NCBI RefSeq assembly: GCF_014635025.1
Contig: NZ_BMCE01000001.1
Location: 1,798,001 to 1,862,000, forward strand
Direction: 5' to 3'
DNA: 64,000 nucleotides
DNA from: Fictibacillus barbaricus
Lineage (GTDB): Bacteria; Bacillota; Bacilli; Bacillales; Fictibacillaceae
In this document: positions 18,318 to 29,200 of the stretch, one piece after another
How positions within the stretch are numbered: the first letter of the stretch is position 1
Layout: each line of letters starts with the position of its first letter
Position numbers and translations under genes: made by a program
Notes under the pieces: generated by a model
Seen by the model: only the letters and a program-made list of their open reading frames with translations
Databases searched by the model: none
Told to the model about the DNA's origin: nothing

Positions 18318-19514
18318 ATGAGTACCATACAGCCTCATGGTGGAATTTTGATCAATCGCTATCATCCTGAAACATCTTTTCAGCACATAAAAAAAGAAAT
18401 AATTCTAGATGCAACAGCTTTAAGTGACCTTGAATTGGTCGGAATTGGAGCATACAGCCCGATAACAGGGTTTCTAAATCAACAAGACTATCAAGGTGTC
18501 TTGAATGAGATCAGATTAAGTGATGGAACAGTGTGGAGTCTGCCAATCACATTACCGGTATCACATGCAACGGCACAAAAATTGAGTACAGGAGAACAGG
18601 TACGGCTAACGTATGATGGCGATACATACGGCATCTTACAAGTTGGAGATATTTATACTCCTGATAAACGATTAGAAGCAGAAAAAGTTTATAAAACGGC
18701 TGATTCCGATCACCCTGGTGTAAAAAAAATGTACGAACGTCCTTCTGTCTATGTAGGGGGAGACATCACTCTTGTTAGACGCCCTGACAAAACAGCATTC
18801 ATAGACTATCATCTGGATCCTATTGAAACGAGAAAAAGGTTTAAAGACTTAGGCTGGAAAACCGTAGTAGGCTTCCAGACAAGAAATCCTGTTCACCGTG
18901 CACACGAATATATTCAAAAGACAGCGCTTGAAACAGTGGATGGTCTCTTTTTAAACCCGCTTGTTGGTGAAACAAAGTCTGATGATATCCCAGCAGATGT
19001 TCGGATGGAAAGCTATCATGTCCTTCTACAAAACTATTATCCGGCTGATCGAGTATTCCTGGCTGTCTTTCCCGCAGCAATGCGCTATGCCGGACCGCGT
19101 GAGGCGATCTTTCACGCCATTGTGAGAAAAAACTACGGCTGTACACATTTCATAGTCGGCCGGGATCATGCTGGGGTTGGTAATTATTATGGAACCTATG
19201 AAGCACAAGAAATCTTCTCGCAGTTTACAGCTGATGAAATCGGGATAACAACGCTCTTCTTTGAACATAGCTTCTACTGCAAGAAGTGTGAAGGGATGAC
19301 TTCTTCTAAAACGTGTCCACATACGAGTGAAGATCATGTAATTTTATCTGGAACAAAAGTACGGCAACTTTTAAGAAATGGTGAATTACCTCCTAGCACG
19401 TTCAGCCGCAAAGAAGTTGTAGAAGTTTTAATAAAAGGACTAAGAAAACATGAAGAAAACGAGTTAAAGGGAGATTCAAATGAGCAAACCGCACAATATT
19501 ACCTGGCACGATAG
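18318..19514 (+). CDS. sat: sulfate adenylyltransferase (ATP sulfurylase)
   Basis: A 398-residue enzyme that activates sulfate with ATP to APS. The catalytic [15 protein letters not shown] motif (QxRNP and HxxH) is near residue 185, and the GRDHAGVG motif near 288. The cysteine cluster [15 protein letters not shown] near 315-330 may bind zinc. It is a single-domain enzyme of normal length, with no fused kinase domain. AGAGGAGAG precedes the ATG. Its 3' end overlaps the cysC start by 35 bases, consistent with translational coupling. Confidence 0.96.
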   Translation: MSTIQPHGGILINRYHPETSFQHIKKEIILDATALSDLELVGIGAYSPITGFLNQQDYQGVLNEIRLSDGTVWSLPITLPVSHATAQKLSTGEQVRLTYDGDTYGILQVGDIYTPDKRLEAEKVYKTADSDHPGVKKMYERPSVYVGGDITLVRRPDKTAFIDYHLDPIETRKRFKDLGWKTVVGFQTRNPVHRAHEYIQKTALETVDGLFLNPLVGETKSDDIPADVRMESYHVLLQNYYPADRVFLAVFPAAMRYAGPREAIFHAIVRKNYGCTHFIVGRDHAGVGNYYGTYEAQEIFSQFTADEIGITTLFFEHSFYCKKCEGMTSSKTCPHTSEDHVILSGTKVRQLLRNGELPPSTFSRKEVVEVLIKGLRKHEENELKGDSNEQTAQYYLAR

Positions 19515-20079
19515 TTCGATCACCAAGGAAGACAGACGAAAGCAAAACAACCATTCCAGTTTTGTTCTTTGGTTTACAGGACTTTCTGGATCAGGAAAAT
19601 CCACCATTGCCAATGCACTTTCAAAAGAGCTTTACGAACGGAGCATCCGAAACTATGTCCTGGATGGGGACAACATTCGAAATGGGTTAAACCGAGATCT
19701 TTCATTTTCGGATAACGATCGAACTGAAAACATTCGACGTATTTCAGAAGTCTCTAAACTTTTTGTGGATAACGGGACAGTTGTACTTACTGCCTTTATC
19801 TCTCCTTTTTTACAAGATCGACAAAAGGCGAAGGAAATTGTTTCAGAAGAAGAGTTTTTCGAGATTTTTGTATCTTGTCCTATTGAAGAGTGTGAAAAAA
19901 GAGATCCAAAAGGTTTGTACAGCAAAGCTCGTAAAGGTGAGATACCGGATTTTACTGGAATCGATTCTCCCTACGAAGAGCCTGTATCACCTGATATTAC
20001 GATTCATACAGACGAACAAAGTGTAATGGAGAGTGTTGAGACTATCATAAATCACTTGAAAAACAGGAAACTGATTTAG
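19480..20079 (+). CDS. cysC: adenylylsulfate kinase
   Basis: A 199-residue kinase phosphorylating APS to PAPS. The P-loop GLSGSGKST is near residue 34; the [13 protein letters not shown] block and [16 protein letters not shown] are the APS-binding signatures. The ATG at 19480 has AAGGGAGA upstream and lies inside the sat reading frame (35-base overlap). If the neighbouring CysH accepts APS, this enzyme may serve PAPS supply or a parallel route. Confidence 0.95.
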   Translation: MSKPHNITWHDSSITKEDRRKQNNHSSFVLWFTGLSGSGKSTIANALSKELYERSIRNYVLDGDNIRNGLNRDLSFSDNDRTENIRRISEVSKLFVDNGTVVLTAFISPFLQDRQKAKEIVSEEEFFEIFVSCPIEECEKRDPKGLYSKARKGEIPDFTGIDSPYEEPVSPDITIHTDEQSVMESVETIINHLKNRKLI

Positions 20080-20104
20080 TTCAGGATAAAGGAGATTAAA
20101 TTTT

Positions 20105-21733
20105 ATGGCATATGAAAAAGCGTGGGCTGATAATCCGAAGATCAATAAAACAGAACAGAAAAAGCTTGTGAAAGACGGATTAAAAATATTTGATGATATC
20201 CCTATCTACGCACAAAACGGCTTTTCCTCGATTCCAAAAGAAGAATGGGATAGTTTTAAGTGGGCGGGCCTTTACCTGCAGCGCCCTAAAGAGGACGGTT
20301 ATTTTATGATGAGGGTAAATGTTCCTTCAGGTATTTTAAGCTACGAGCAAGTAATAACTCTGGCAAACATTTGTAAAGACTACGGAAGAAATGTGTTCGA
20401 TATCACAACGCGTCAGGCCATTCAGTTTCACTGGCTGACGATTGAACAGATTCCGGATATTTTCCGAAGATTGGAAGCTGCTGGTTTATCTAGTGCTGGG
20501 GCATGTGGTGATATTACACGAAACATTATTGGGAACCCAATTGCAGGCATCGACCCGCATGAACTGTTTGATACAACTCAAATCGTAAAGGAAGTATATG
20601 AGTTCTTTCAGCATAATGAAGATTTCTCGAACTTACCGAGAAAATATAAGATGTCCATTAGTTCAAACGTGAATAACAGCGCTCATGCTGAGATTAACTG
20701 TGTGGCTTTTACCCCAGCTTATAAAGTGATCGATGATAAAGAAATCGCAGGTTTTCATATTAAAATCGGTGGAGGTTTATCTTCAAGACCATTCTTGGCA
20801 CAGCCGCTAGATGTTTTTATCGAACCACATCAAGTGAAAGAAGCCGCTATCGCGATCACGACGATTTTCCGTGACTATGGCTACAGGGAAAAACGTCACC
20901 TCGCACGTCTTAAATTCTTGATGGCAGACTGGGGACCAGAAAAGTTCAAAGAAAAACTCTTGGAATATACAGGGCCACTCCCTTCAAAAGGTAAAGATGC
21001 CTTGAAAAAATGGAATGGCGGTTACTTCTATGGTGTACACCCGCAAAAGCAGGAAGGTTTAAGTTATGTAGGCTTTAACGTGCCAGTAGGACGACTCCAT
21101 GCGGATGAAGTGTTAGAGTTAGCAGAAATCGCGAAGAAATATGGAGATGGCGAAATTCGGACGTGTAATTCACAGAACTTAATCATTCCAAATGTTCACA
21201 ATCGACATGTTGAGTCGCTCCTCCAAGAAAGCTTATTTAAACGTATTACCACTCAGCCTCTTTCTTTTATCGGGCACTCTGTTTCTTGTACCGGTATTGA
21301 ATATTGCAACTTAGCCCTTGTTGAAACAAAAGAACGGATGCGCAGGATTGCTGAAAATCTGGATCAGCGTATAACGCTAGATGTACCGGTTAGAATCCAT
21401 ATGGTCGGGTGCCCTAATTCTTGCGGTCAGCGTCAAATTGCCGATATCGGGCTTCAAGGAGTTCTATTAAAGAACAAAGACAAGAAGATGGTGCAGGCAT
21501 TCGAGATTTATGTGGGTGGGACACTTGATGATGGCGGAAAGTTTAATGAAAAGTTAAAAGGAAAGTTTCATGGAGACCTATTAGCTGAAGTATTATTCCG
21601 TTTCCTTACCTTCTTTAAAGATACAAAACTGCCGTCAGAAACGTTCTTTGACTATATAAACAGACTAGGGCTTGAACAGCTTCAATTAGAATTAGATCGA
21701 ATTGCCGACGAATTAGAAGAAAAGGTTTCATAA
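20105..21733 (+). CDS. nitrite/sulfite reductase, ferredoxin-type (siroheme)
   Basis: A 542-residue siroheme [4Fe-4S] reductase, here most likely reducing sulfite to sulfide. Two ferredoxin-like halves are visible (QRPKEDGYFMMRVNVPSG near residue 58 and YVGFNVPVGRLH near 322). The cofactor motif is split as SCTGIEYCN and GCPNSCGQRQ (C-x5-C and C-x3-C, about residues 398-442), which ligate the cluster and siroheme. The operon context (APS reductase upstream, siroheme synthesis downstream) supports sulfite over nitrite. No CysJ flavoprotein is nearby, so ferredoxin is the likely donor. Confidence 0.9.
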   Translation: MAYEKAWADNPKINKTEQKKLVKDGLKIFDDIPIYAQNGFSSIPKEEWDSFKWAGLYLQRPKEDGYFMMRVNVPSGILSYEQVITLANICKDYGRNVFDITTRQAIQFHWLTIEQIPDIFRRLEAAGLSSAGACGDITRNIIGNPIAGIDPHELFDTTQIVKEVYEFFQHNEDFSNLPRKYKMSISSNVNNSAHAEINCVAFTPAYKVIDDKEIAGFHIKIGGGLSSRPFLAQPLDVFIEPHQVKEAAIAITTIFRDYGYREKRHLARLKFLMADWGPEKFKEKLLEYTGPLPSKGKDALKKWNGGYFYGVHPQKQEGLSYVGFNVPVGRLHADEVLELAEIAKKYGDGEIRTCNSQNLIIPNVHNRHVESLLQESLFKRITTQPLSFIGHSVSCTGIEYCNLALVETKERMRRIAENLDQRITLDVPVRIHMVGCPNSCGQRQIADIGLQGVLLKNKDKKMVQAFEIYVGGTLDDGGKFNEKLKGKFHGDLLAEVLFRFLTFFKDTKLPSETFFDYINRLGLEQLQLELDRIADELEEKVS

Positions 21734-21748
21734 AAGGAGGCTTAAGCT

Positions 21749-21970
21749 ATGTATTTATACCGCTTTGAAGTGATATCCCAATCAGAGGAAATTCCTGTAG
21801 TGGTTGCTGCTTCTACAGATGAACAGGCGTTTCAGTTAGTAGAGGTTGAACTGGAAAAGTACTTTTTAAAACAGCCTGACGTGGATGAGATCTCTCTTTA
21901 TGAAAAGAAAAAGATACGAAGCGGAAACGGGTTTGTCCTTTTTGAACGGGAAACGATATTAAATACTTAA
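21749..21970 (+). CDS. DUF3906 family protein
   Basis: A 73-residue protein starting MYLYRFEVISQSEEIPVVVAAS, resembling the DUF3906 family found next to sulfite reductase genes in Bacillaceae. AAAGGAGGC lies eight bases upstream. It is cytoplasmic, with no cysteines or catalytic motif. It is packed between the sulfite reductase (15-base gap) and sumT (12-base gap), so an accessory role with the reductase is the simplest guess. Confidence 0.75.
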   Translation: MYLYRFEVISQSEEIPVVVAASTDEQAFQLVEVELEKYFLKQPDVDEISLYEKKKIRSGNGFVLFERETILNT

Positions 21971-21982
21971 GGAGTGATGATG

Positions 21983-22768
21983 ATGGGAAAAGTATATCTT
22001 GTCGGAGCTGGCCCAGGTGATCCAGGGCTTATAACAGTTAAAGGCTTGCGCTGTATACAAGAAGCCGATGTGATTTTATATGATCGATTGGTCAATAAGG
22101 AACTTCTCTCATATGCTAAACCGGATTGTGATCTGATCTATTGCGGTAAATTGCCAAACTATCATTTTATGAAACAAGAAACGATCAACAGTTTCTTAGT
22201 GAAACATGCACAAAAAGGAAAGGTAGTAACCCGACTTAAGGGCGGGGATCCTTTCGTGTTCGGCAGAGGCGGTGAAGAAGCAGAAACCCTTGCAAAGAAC
22301 CGTATTGCCTTTGAGGTGGTTCCTGGGATTACATCAGGAATTGCAGCACCTGCGTATGCTGGTATTCCAGTCACACATCGGAACATCGCTTCAAGTTTTG
22401 CTGTTGTAACAGGACATCGCAAAAAGGGTGATGAAGAAGAGTTAAAATGGGACAGTTTAGCTAAAGGAATCGATACGTTAGCGATCTATATGGGAGTTGG
22501 CAACCTTCCCTATATTTGCGAACAGCTAACAAAGCACGGAAAGAGCATGAATACTCCTGTTGCGCTCGTTCAATGGGGATCGTTTGAAAATCAGCGAACG
22601 GTAACAGGTACATTGGAAACGATTGTAGAGATTGTTCGCTTAGAAGAAATAGAGAACCCAAGTATGATCATTGTCGGTGAAGTGGTACGTCTGCGAGATG
22701 AACTTAAATGGTTTGAACAGCTGCAGGAAGAACCGATTGAGCTTGCTGCCATAAGTGGTGTTCGTTAA
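21983..22768 (+). CDS. sumT: uroporphyrinogen-III C-methyltransferase
   Basis: A 261-residue SAM-dependent enzyme making precorrin-2 from uroporphyrinogen III, the first step to siroheme. Family motifs are VYLVGAGPGDPGLITVKGL at the N-terminus, DVILYDRLVN, VTRLKGGDPFVFGRGGEE near residue 80 and VVPGITSGIAAPAYAGIPVTHR. Four tandem start codons (GTG ATG ATG ATG) follow AAGGAG; the last ATG at 21983 has the best spacing. It is not fused to a uroporphyrinogen synthase. It supplies siroheme to the sulfite reductase encoded two genes upstream. Confidence 0.94.
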   Translation: MGKVYLVGAGPGDPGLITVKGLRCIQEADVILYDRLVNKELLSYAKPDCDLIYCGKLPNYHFMKQETINSFLVKHAQKGKVVTRLKGGDPFVFGRGGEEAETLAKNRIAFEVVPGITSGIAAPAYAGIPVTHRNIASSFAVVTGHRKKGDEEELKWDSLAKGIDTLAIYMGVGNLPYICEQLTKHGKSMNTPVALVQWGSFENQRTVTGTLETIVEIVRLEEIENPSMIIVGEVVRLRDELKWFEQLQEEPIELAAISGVR

Positions 22769-23521
22769 ATGAAAGCATTGCTCTTTATCTGTCATGGTAC
22801 AAGGCTTAGGAAGGGGCGTATCGAAGCTGAAGAATTTGTTAGACTTTGCATGGCGTCTGTTGATGTACCGATTAAAGAAATTTGTTTTTTAGAGCTGTCT
22901 GAACCTTCCATCGCTCAAGGATTTGATACGTGCATACAAAAAGGAGCAACGAGCATCTCCGTTGTTCCTGTGTTTTTATTATCAGCTAACCATATAAAAA
23001 TCGATATTCCAAAAGAACTGCGGCATCTGCAAACCAAATATCCTGAAACAGAAGTGATCTATGGCCGTGCATTCGGTGTGCATGAAGCCATTCCTCATTT
23101 ATTATGGGAGAAAATAACGAATAGTGCTATAAGTATAAATGGAAATTCACAAGTTTTACTGGTAGGAAGAGGCAGTACAGATGGAGATGTGAAGCGGGAT
23201 CTGGAGAAGATTGCGTCAAATGTTCAGAGCCATTTTGGTATTCCCAGTATTCAAGCCTGTTTTTTAACTGGATCAAGTCCAAGCTTTGAAGAAGCCTTAT
23301 GGTGCGTCCGGGATAAATACGCACAAGTAATTGTAGTACCTTATCTATTGTTTTCAGGTCTTTTGATAAATGGAATGAAACTGACCATAAACCGCTATCT
23401 GCAGCAGTCACAACAAGAGGTGGTACTCTGTGATACGCTAGGCTATCATCCGATTCTAAAAGAAGTTTTACTTACAAGAATTAAAGAAACACTTCATACG
23501 AACGATTATGCATTTTCTTAA
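22769..23521 (+). CDS. sirB: sirohydrochlorin ferrochelatase
   Basis: A 250-residue CbiX/SirB-type chelatase inserting iron into sirohydrochlorin. Two related halves are visible, LLFICHGTRLRKGRIEAEEF at the start and VLLVGRGSTDGDVKRDLEKIA near residue 127, as in the long form of the family. His9 of CHGT is the likely metal ligand. The second half has GRGS where the first has CHGT, so only one half carries the ligand. The ATG directly abuts the sumT stop codon (TAAATG), a coupled arrangement. Confidence 0.92.
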   Translation: MKALLFICHGTRLRKGRIEAEEFVRLCMASVDVPIKEICFLELSEPSIAQGFDTCIQKGATSISVVPVFLLSANHIKIDIPKELRHLQTKYPETEVIYGRAFGVHEAIPHLLWEKITNSAISINGNSQVLLVGRGSTDGDVKRDLEKIASNVQSHFGIPSIQACFLTGSSPSFEEALWCVRDKYAQVIVVPYLLFSGLLINGMKLTINRYLQQSQQEVVLCDTLGYHPILKEVLLTRIKETLHTNDYAFS

Positions 23522-23536
23522 GAAGTGAGGAATTCT

Positions 23537-24175
23537 ATGTATCCTATCCATATAAACTTGTCTGGCAAGCCTGTCGTTGTAGCGGGCGGCGGGTTGGTCG
23601 CTTATCGAAAGATTAAAGATTTGTTAGAACAAGATGCGTATGTTACTGTTGTTAGTCCTGAAGCAGTTGAGGACATACAGAAATGGCATTCTCAAAAAAA
23701 ACTTGAATGGGCTGAAAGAAAAGTAAGGGTTGAAGACCTTCAAGAAGCTTTTTTAATTATTGCAGCGACCAATTCTAGTGAAGTTAACTCATGGATTGCA
23801 GCACAAGCAAAAACACACCAGCTCGTTAATGTAGCGGATCAGCCTCATCTTGGCAACTTTATCATCCCAAGTGTTGTAAAAAGAGGGAAGCTCGTTCTCT
23901 CTGTCTCAACCTCAGGGGCTAGTCCTAGCCTTTCCGCTTCTATAAAAAAAGAGCTCCAGCAACGATACAGTGAAGACTATGAATCTTATTTAGATTTTTT
24001 ATTTGAATGCAGATCAATAATTAAGAAGGAATTTCCGGAAGAAAGTCGAAAATCATTATTAACAAAGCTCACAGACGCGTCTTATATCCATGAAGCCGAC
24101 AAAAGAAACGTATATAAACAGGCATTAATCAGTGAAATTCAACGTAAGTATGTTAGTAAACCAATAACAGAATAA
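23537..24175 (+). CDS. sirC: precorrin-2 dehydrogenase (siroheme synthase N-domain)
   Basis: A 212-residue NAD-dependent dehydrogenase oxidising precorrin-2 to sirohydrochlorin. The Rossmann start MYPIHINLSGKPVVVAGGGLVAYRKIKDLLEQ and the ATNSSEVNSWIAAQ and NVADQPHLGNFIIPSVVKRGKLVLSVSTSGASP blocks match SirC/Met8. The ATG at 23537 is preferred over the GTG at 23525 because GTGAGG serves as its ribosome site. It is the last gene of the sulfate block; the next S-box aptamer begins two bases after the stop codon. Confidence 0.93.
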   Translation: MYPIHINLSGKPVVVAGGGLVAYRKIKDLLEQDAYVTVVSPEAVEDIQKWHSQKKLEWAERKVRVEDLQEAFLIIAATNSSEVNSWIAAQAKTHQLVNVADQPHLGNFIIPSVVKRGKLVLSVSTSGASPSLSASIKKELQQRYSEDYESYLDFLFECRSIIKKEFPEESRKSLLTKLTDASYIHEADKRNVYKQALISEIQRKYVSKPITE

Positions 24176-24176
24176 A

Positions 24177-24337
24177 CCCTTATCAAGAGAGGTTGAGGGA
24201 GCGGCCCTATGAAACCTCAGCAACCAGCAGCAATACGCTGAAATGGTGCTAATTCCTGCGAGTTCCTATCGGACTTGTAAAGATAAGAAGACCAAAACGC
24301 TGAAAAAAAGTCTTCTTTTATAGAAGGCTTTTTATTT
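24177..24337 (+). promoter_or_regulatory. SAM-I (S-box) riboswitch of yitJ-metH
   Basis: The aptamer (24177-24289) opens with CCTTATCAAGAGAGG, carries GAGGGAGCGGCCCTATGAA, CCTCAGCAACC and AATGGTGCTAATTCC, and closes with GATAAG. AAGAAGAC can pair with GTCTTCTT as antiterminator. The terminator AAGTCTTCT / AGAAGGCTT with TTTATTTTT covers 24308-24337. It begins immediately after sirC, with no room for a promoter in between. Confidence 0.95.
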
Positions 24338-24354
24338 TTATATAGGAGGCTATC

Positions 24355-26205
24355 ATGAGTTTAGTAACAGACTTAGAACAAAACAAAATACTGATCGGTG
24401 ATGGTGCGATGGGAACGCTTCTTTATTCCTATGGGTCGGACTTTTGTTATGAGGAGTTAAACCTTTCACAAGAAGAACAGATCTATAATATCCACCGTGC
24501 TTATTTAGACGCTGGCGCTGATATGATTCAAACCAATACATATGCCGCGAACTACTCAAAACTCGAGCGCTATGGCCTTCAAGATCAAGTAAAAGAGATC
24601 AATAAAGCAGCTGTTCAGATAGCTAGAAATGCTGCTAGAAGTAAATATGTTGTGGGTACGATCGGCGGTATACGCGGTATTAAGCCAAACAGTACCCCAC
24701 TTGATGAGATCAAGCGCAGTTTTCGTGAGCAGCTGTATTGTTTATTGATGGAAAATGTAGACGGCATCCAGCTTGAAACGTATTATGACCTGCAAGAACT
24801 AGAAACGGTTTTAGAGATTGCTCGGAAAGAAACATCACTTCCGATCATTGCCCAAGTATCTCTTCAAGAAGTTGGATTTATGCAAGACCGCACACCTATT
24901 TCAGACGCTTTGTCACGCCTAGAGAATATTGGTGCAGATGTAGTGGGATTGAACTGCCGGCTGGGTCCTTATCACATGCTGATGACTTTAGAAGAAGTAC
25001 CTTTACCAAAAAGAGCATTTCTTTCAGCTTTTCCTAATGCTTCACTCCCATCTTACACTGATGGCCGGTTTAAGTATGAAGGAGACGCTGACTATTTTAA
25101 AGAGTGCGCCCATTTATTTAGACAGCAAGGTGTTCGTCTGTTAGGCGGCTGTTGTGGAACGACGCCAGCTCATATTCATGCCTTTTCTAGCGAACTAAAA
25201 AACTTGGAGCCTGTAACTGAAAAAGAAGTGAAACAAAGAAAAAGAAAGATTGTTATTCAATCGGCATCAAAGTCCAATTATACCCCGCTTTGTGAAGAGG
25301 TAAAAAAGAAACAATCTATCATCGTTGAATTAGATCCGCCTAGAAAACTAGATACATCACGTTTTATGGAAGGCGCAAAAGCGTTAAAAGAAGCGGGAAT
25401 CGATGCTCTTACTCTTGCTGATAATTCACTTGCTTCACCACGTGTATGCAATTCCGCATTAGGATCTATTGTTCAATCACAGTTAAATCTTCGTTCGCTT
25501 GTTCACATCACCTGCCGTGACCGGAATCTGATTGGTCTTCAGTCCCATTTAATGGGTCTGCACACACATGGGATCCATGAGATCCTAGCTGTTACAGGAG
25601 ATCCGGCAAGCGTAGGAGATTTTCCAGGGGCTTCGTCTGTATATGATGTAACGTCTTTCGAACTCATTAAGCTGATTAAACAGTTTAATCAAGGGTTATC
25701 ACTCTCTGGAAAAGAGCTGGGTGAAAAAACAGCCTTTACGGTCGGAGCTGCTTTCAACCCAAATATTCGCTCCATTGATAAAGCGGTTGAAAGGTTAGAG
25801 AAAAAGATCGCATATGGCGCAGATTACTTTATTAGCCAGCCTGTATTTTCAGAGCAAAAGCTGATCGATACGTATGAAGCAACAAAGCACATCGATAAAC
25901 CGATCTATATTGGGATCATGCCGTTAACATCTTCACGAAACGCTGAGTTTCTTCATCATGAAGTACCGGGAATCAAGCTCTCAGATACTGTTCGCGACCG
26001 TATGGGCAAGCATAAAGATGATCCAAAACAGGCGTGCAAAGAGGGCTTGCTGATCGCAAAGTCTTTACTCGATACAGCCATGGAACTCTTCAACGGAATA
26101 TATCTCATTACCCCATTTATGCGGTACGAACTTACGGTTGAACTCGCTCAATATGCAAGAGCCAACCATCCGTCACTACTAGCCAGGAGGTCACAGAATG
26201 CCTAA
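24355..26205 (+). CDS. yitJ: bifunctional homocysteine S-methyltransferase / methylenetetrahydrofolate reductase
   Basis: A 616-residue fusion. The N-terminal homocysteine methyltransferase domain (about residues 1-285) starts [15 protein letters not shown] and has zinc-binding cysteines in GLNCRLGP and [12 protein letters not shown]. The C-terminal MTHFR domain (about 315-610) starts with [12 protein letters not shown] and includes [17 protein letters not shown] and [14 protein letters not shown]. It is the S-box-controlled YitJ of Bacillus, supplying methyltetrahydrofolate. TATAGGAGG lies before the ATG. It overlaps metH by 8 bases. Because metH follows, the reductase domain probably feeds MetH directly. 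Confidence 0.95.
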   Translation: MSLVTDLEQNKILIGDGAMGTLLYSYGSDFCYEELNLSQEEQIYNIHRAYLDAGADMIQTNTYAANYSKLERYGLQDQVKEINKAAVQIARNAARSKYVVGTIGGIRGIKPNSTPLDEIKRSFREQLYCLLMENVDGIQLETYYDLQELETVLEIARKETSLPIIAQVSLQEVGFMQDRTPISDALSRLENIGADVVGLNCRLGPYHMLMTLEEVPLPKRAFLSAFPNASLPSYTDGRFKYEGDADYFKECAHLFRQQGVRLLGGCCGTTPAHIHAFSSELKNLEPVTEKEVKQRKRKIVIQSASKSNYTPLCEEVKKKQSIIVELDPPRKLDTSRFMEGAKALKEAGIDALTLADNSLASPRVCNSALGSIVQSQLNLRSLVHITCRDRNLIGLQSHLMGLHTHGIHEILAVTGDPASVGDFPGASSVYDVTSFELIKLIKQFNQGLSLSGKELGEKTAFTVGAAFNPNIRSIDKAVERLEKKIAYGADYFISQPVFSEQKLIDTYEATKHIDKPIYIGIMPLTSSRNAEFLHHEVPGIKLSDTVRDRMGKHKDDPKQACKEGLLIAKSLLDTAMELFNGIYLITPFMRYELTVELAQYARANHPSLLARRSQNA

Positions 26206-29200
26206 GTCATCATTCGAAAAACAACTGGAGTCAAAAATCTTAATCATGGATGGTGCCATGGGTACGATGCTTCAAGAAGCAAAACTTACACCAGAAGATT
26301 TTGGCGGTGAGGAATACGACGGGTGTAATGAGTATCTTAACGTAACGGCACCTGAAGTGATCGAATCCATTCATGATAAATACCTGCAAGCTGGAGCAGA
26401 TATCATCGAAACCAATACATTTGGCGGGACGAATCTTGTACTCGATGAATACAGCCTTGGAAAAAAAGCATACGAGATCAATAAGCTTGGAGCTGAGATC
26501 GCAAGAAGAGCAGCTGATGCTGTAACGACAAAAGAATGGCCGCGTTTTGTAGCAGGCTCACTAGGACCAACGACAAAAACATTGAGTGTAACAGGCGGCA
26601 CAACGTTTGATGCATTAAGAGAGGCTTATGCAGAACAAGCACGGGGCTTGATTGATGGGGGGGCAGATCTTCTCCTTTTAGAAACGAGCCAAGATATGCT
26701 GAATGTCAAAGCGGGTTTTCTTGGGATAGAACAAGCCATTGAACAAACAGGGAAAAGAATACCACTTATGGTGTCTGGAACGATCGAGCCGATGGGTACG
26801 ACGCTTGCCGGTCAGTCAATCGAAGCGTTTTATATCTCGTTGAAGCATATGAACCCGATTGCTGTAGGGTTGAACTGTGCAACAGGCCCTGAATTCATGC
26901 AAGATCATATTCGGTCATTGTCTGATCTTTCTTCTACAGCGGTCAGCTGTTATCCGAACGCTGGCCTGCCAGATGAAGAAGGACAATATCACGAAACACC
27001 TGAATCACTTGCAGCTAAACTAACAGGCTTTGCAGAAAAGGGTTGGCTGAACATTGTTGGCGGCTGCTGCGGAACAACTCCTAAACATATTGAAGCTCTT
27101 TCAAAAGTGATGAAGAACTATTCACCTCGAAAGCCCAAAGTCAGCGAAACTCATATGGTCTCCGGAATCGAACCTTTTATCTATGATGACCCTACATTAC
27201 GTCCCATCATGGTCGGTGAACGTACTAACGTCATAGGGTCACGGAAGTTTAAACGTTTGATTGCAGAGGGTAAGTTTGAAGAAGCCGCTGAAATCGCCAG
27301 AGCTCAAGTAAAAGGCGGCGCACATGTACTGGATGTCTGTTTAGCTGACCCAGACCGAGATGAACGAATCGATATGGAGAAATTCATGAAAGAAGCCGTT
27401 AAAAAAGTAAAGATCCCATTTGTGATCGACTCTACCGATGAAGACGTTATTGAGTTGGCTTTAAAATACTCACAGGGTAAAGCGATCATCAATTCGGTTA
27501 ACTTAGAGGACGGTGAAGAACGTTTTGAAAAAGTGATACCTCTTTTGCATAAATATGGTGCTGCTGTTGTAGTCGGAACCATTGATGAAAGAGGCATGGG
27601 TGTCTCAGCAGAAAGAAAGCTTGAAATTGCTATGAGATCTTATGAGCTTTTAGTAAAAAAGTATAACGTGTCACCTTCGGATATCATATTTGATCCACTT
27701 GTGTTTCCGGTTGGAACGGGTGATGAACAGTATATAGGTTCAGCCAATGAAACCGTTGAAGGCATACGATGGATCAAAGAACACTTTCCGGAATGTTTAA
27801 CGATCTTAGGTGTCAGTAACGTATCTTTTGGATTACCTCCTGTAGGCCGGGAAGTATTGAATGCTGTCTACCTCTATCACTGTACGCAAGCAGGATTAGA
27901 CTATGCGATCGTAAACACAGAAAAACTTGAGCGATTCGCTTCTATTGCTCCTGAAGAGATTGAGATGTCAGAAAATCTTTTATTTAAGACAACTGAAGAG
28001 TCCTTATCTCTTTTTACAGATTTTTATAGAGGAAAAAAGAAAGAATCTAAATCGAAATTACCTGACATGACATTAGAAGAGCGGCTTCAATATTATATTT
28101 TAGAAGGTACGAAAGAAGGGTTAATTCCTGACCTGGAGATCGCGCTGCAAAAATATGAAACTCCTTTAGGTATCATAAACGGACCTTTAATGGATGGGAT
28201 GAAAGAAGTGGGACGGCTGTTCAACGAGAATCAGCTCATTGTCGCTGAAGTTCTGCAAAGTGCTGAAGTCATGAAGGCATCCGTTGCATTTTTAGAACCT
28301 TACATGGAAGCGAGTGATGAATCTGCATCAAAAGGAAAAGTGCTGCTTGCTACTGTAAAAGGTGATGTACATGATATCGGAAAGAACTTAGTAGACATCA
28401 TTTTAAGCAACAATGGTTTTAAAGTGGTCGATCTAGGCATTAAAGTAACATCCCAAGAATTGATTGAAGCGGTTAGAAAAGAAAAACCAAACATTATCGG
28501 CCTCTCGGGATTACTCGTTAAATCAGCTCAGCAGATGGTCTTAACCGCAAATGACATGCGCGAAGCGAATATCTCAACTCCTATACTAGTGGGAGGTGCG
28601 GCATTATCCAGAAAGTTTACCGACACGAAGATCGCTAAAGAGTACGAAGGGCTGGTGTTATATGCGAAAGATGCTATGGAAGGCCTTTCGCTTTCCAATC
28701 AGCTCCAGACTCCAGACACATTTGATCAGCTCTCGGCTGATTATGAGGAAAGAAAAAGATCGAGCGCTCTGTCTCTAGCAAGCTCAGAAACTAAAACAGA
28801 GACTGGGGCAGCTACAGCAGTAAAAATCCGTTCGAAAGTTTCACGTACCGTACAAGTTTATATTCCTCAAGATACTAAAAGACATATTATTAAAAACATA
28901 TCATTGTCACATATTCAGCCATACATCAACATGCAGATGCTGCTTGGCCACCATCTCGGGATTAAAGGAAAAATTTCTAGACTGCTAGAAGAAAAAGATG
29001 AAAAAACACTTCATATTAAGAGTGTCGTTGACAACTTATTAAAAGAAGCAAAAGAAAAAAACCTAATCCAGCCTGCAGCCATGTATCAATTTTTTCCTGC
29101 ACAATCGGATGGAGAGGATGTTGTGATCTATGATCCTAACGATCGGCAGACGATCATTGAAAGATTTACCTTTCCTCGTCAAGAAAAAGAGCCTTATCTT

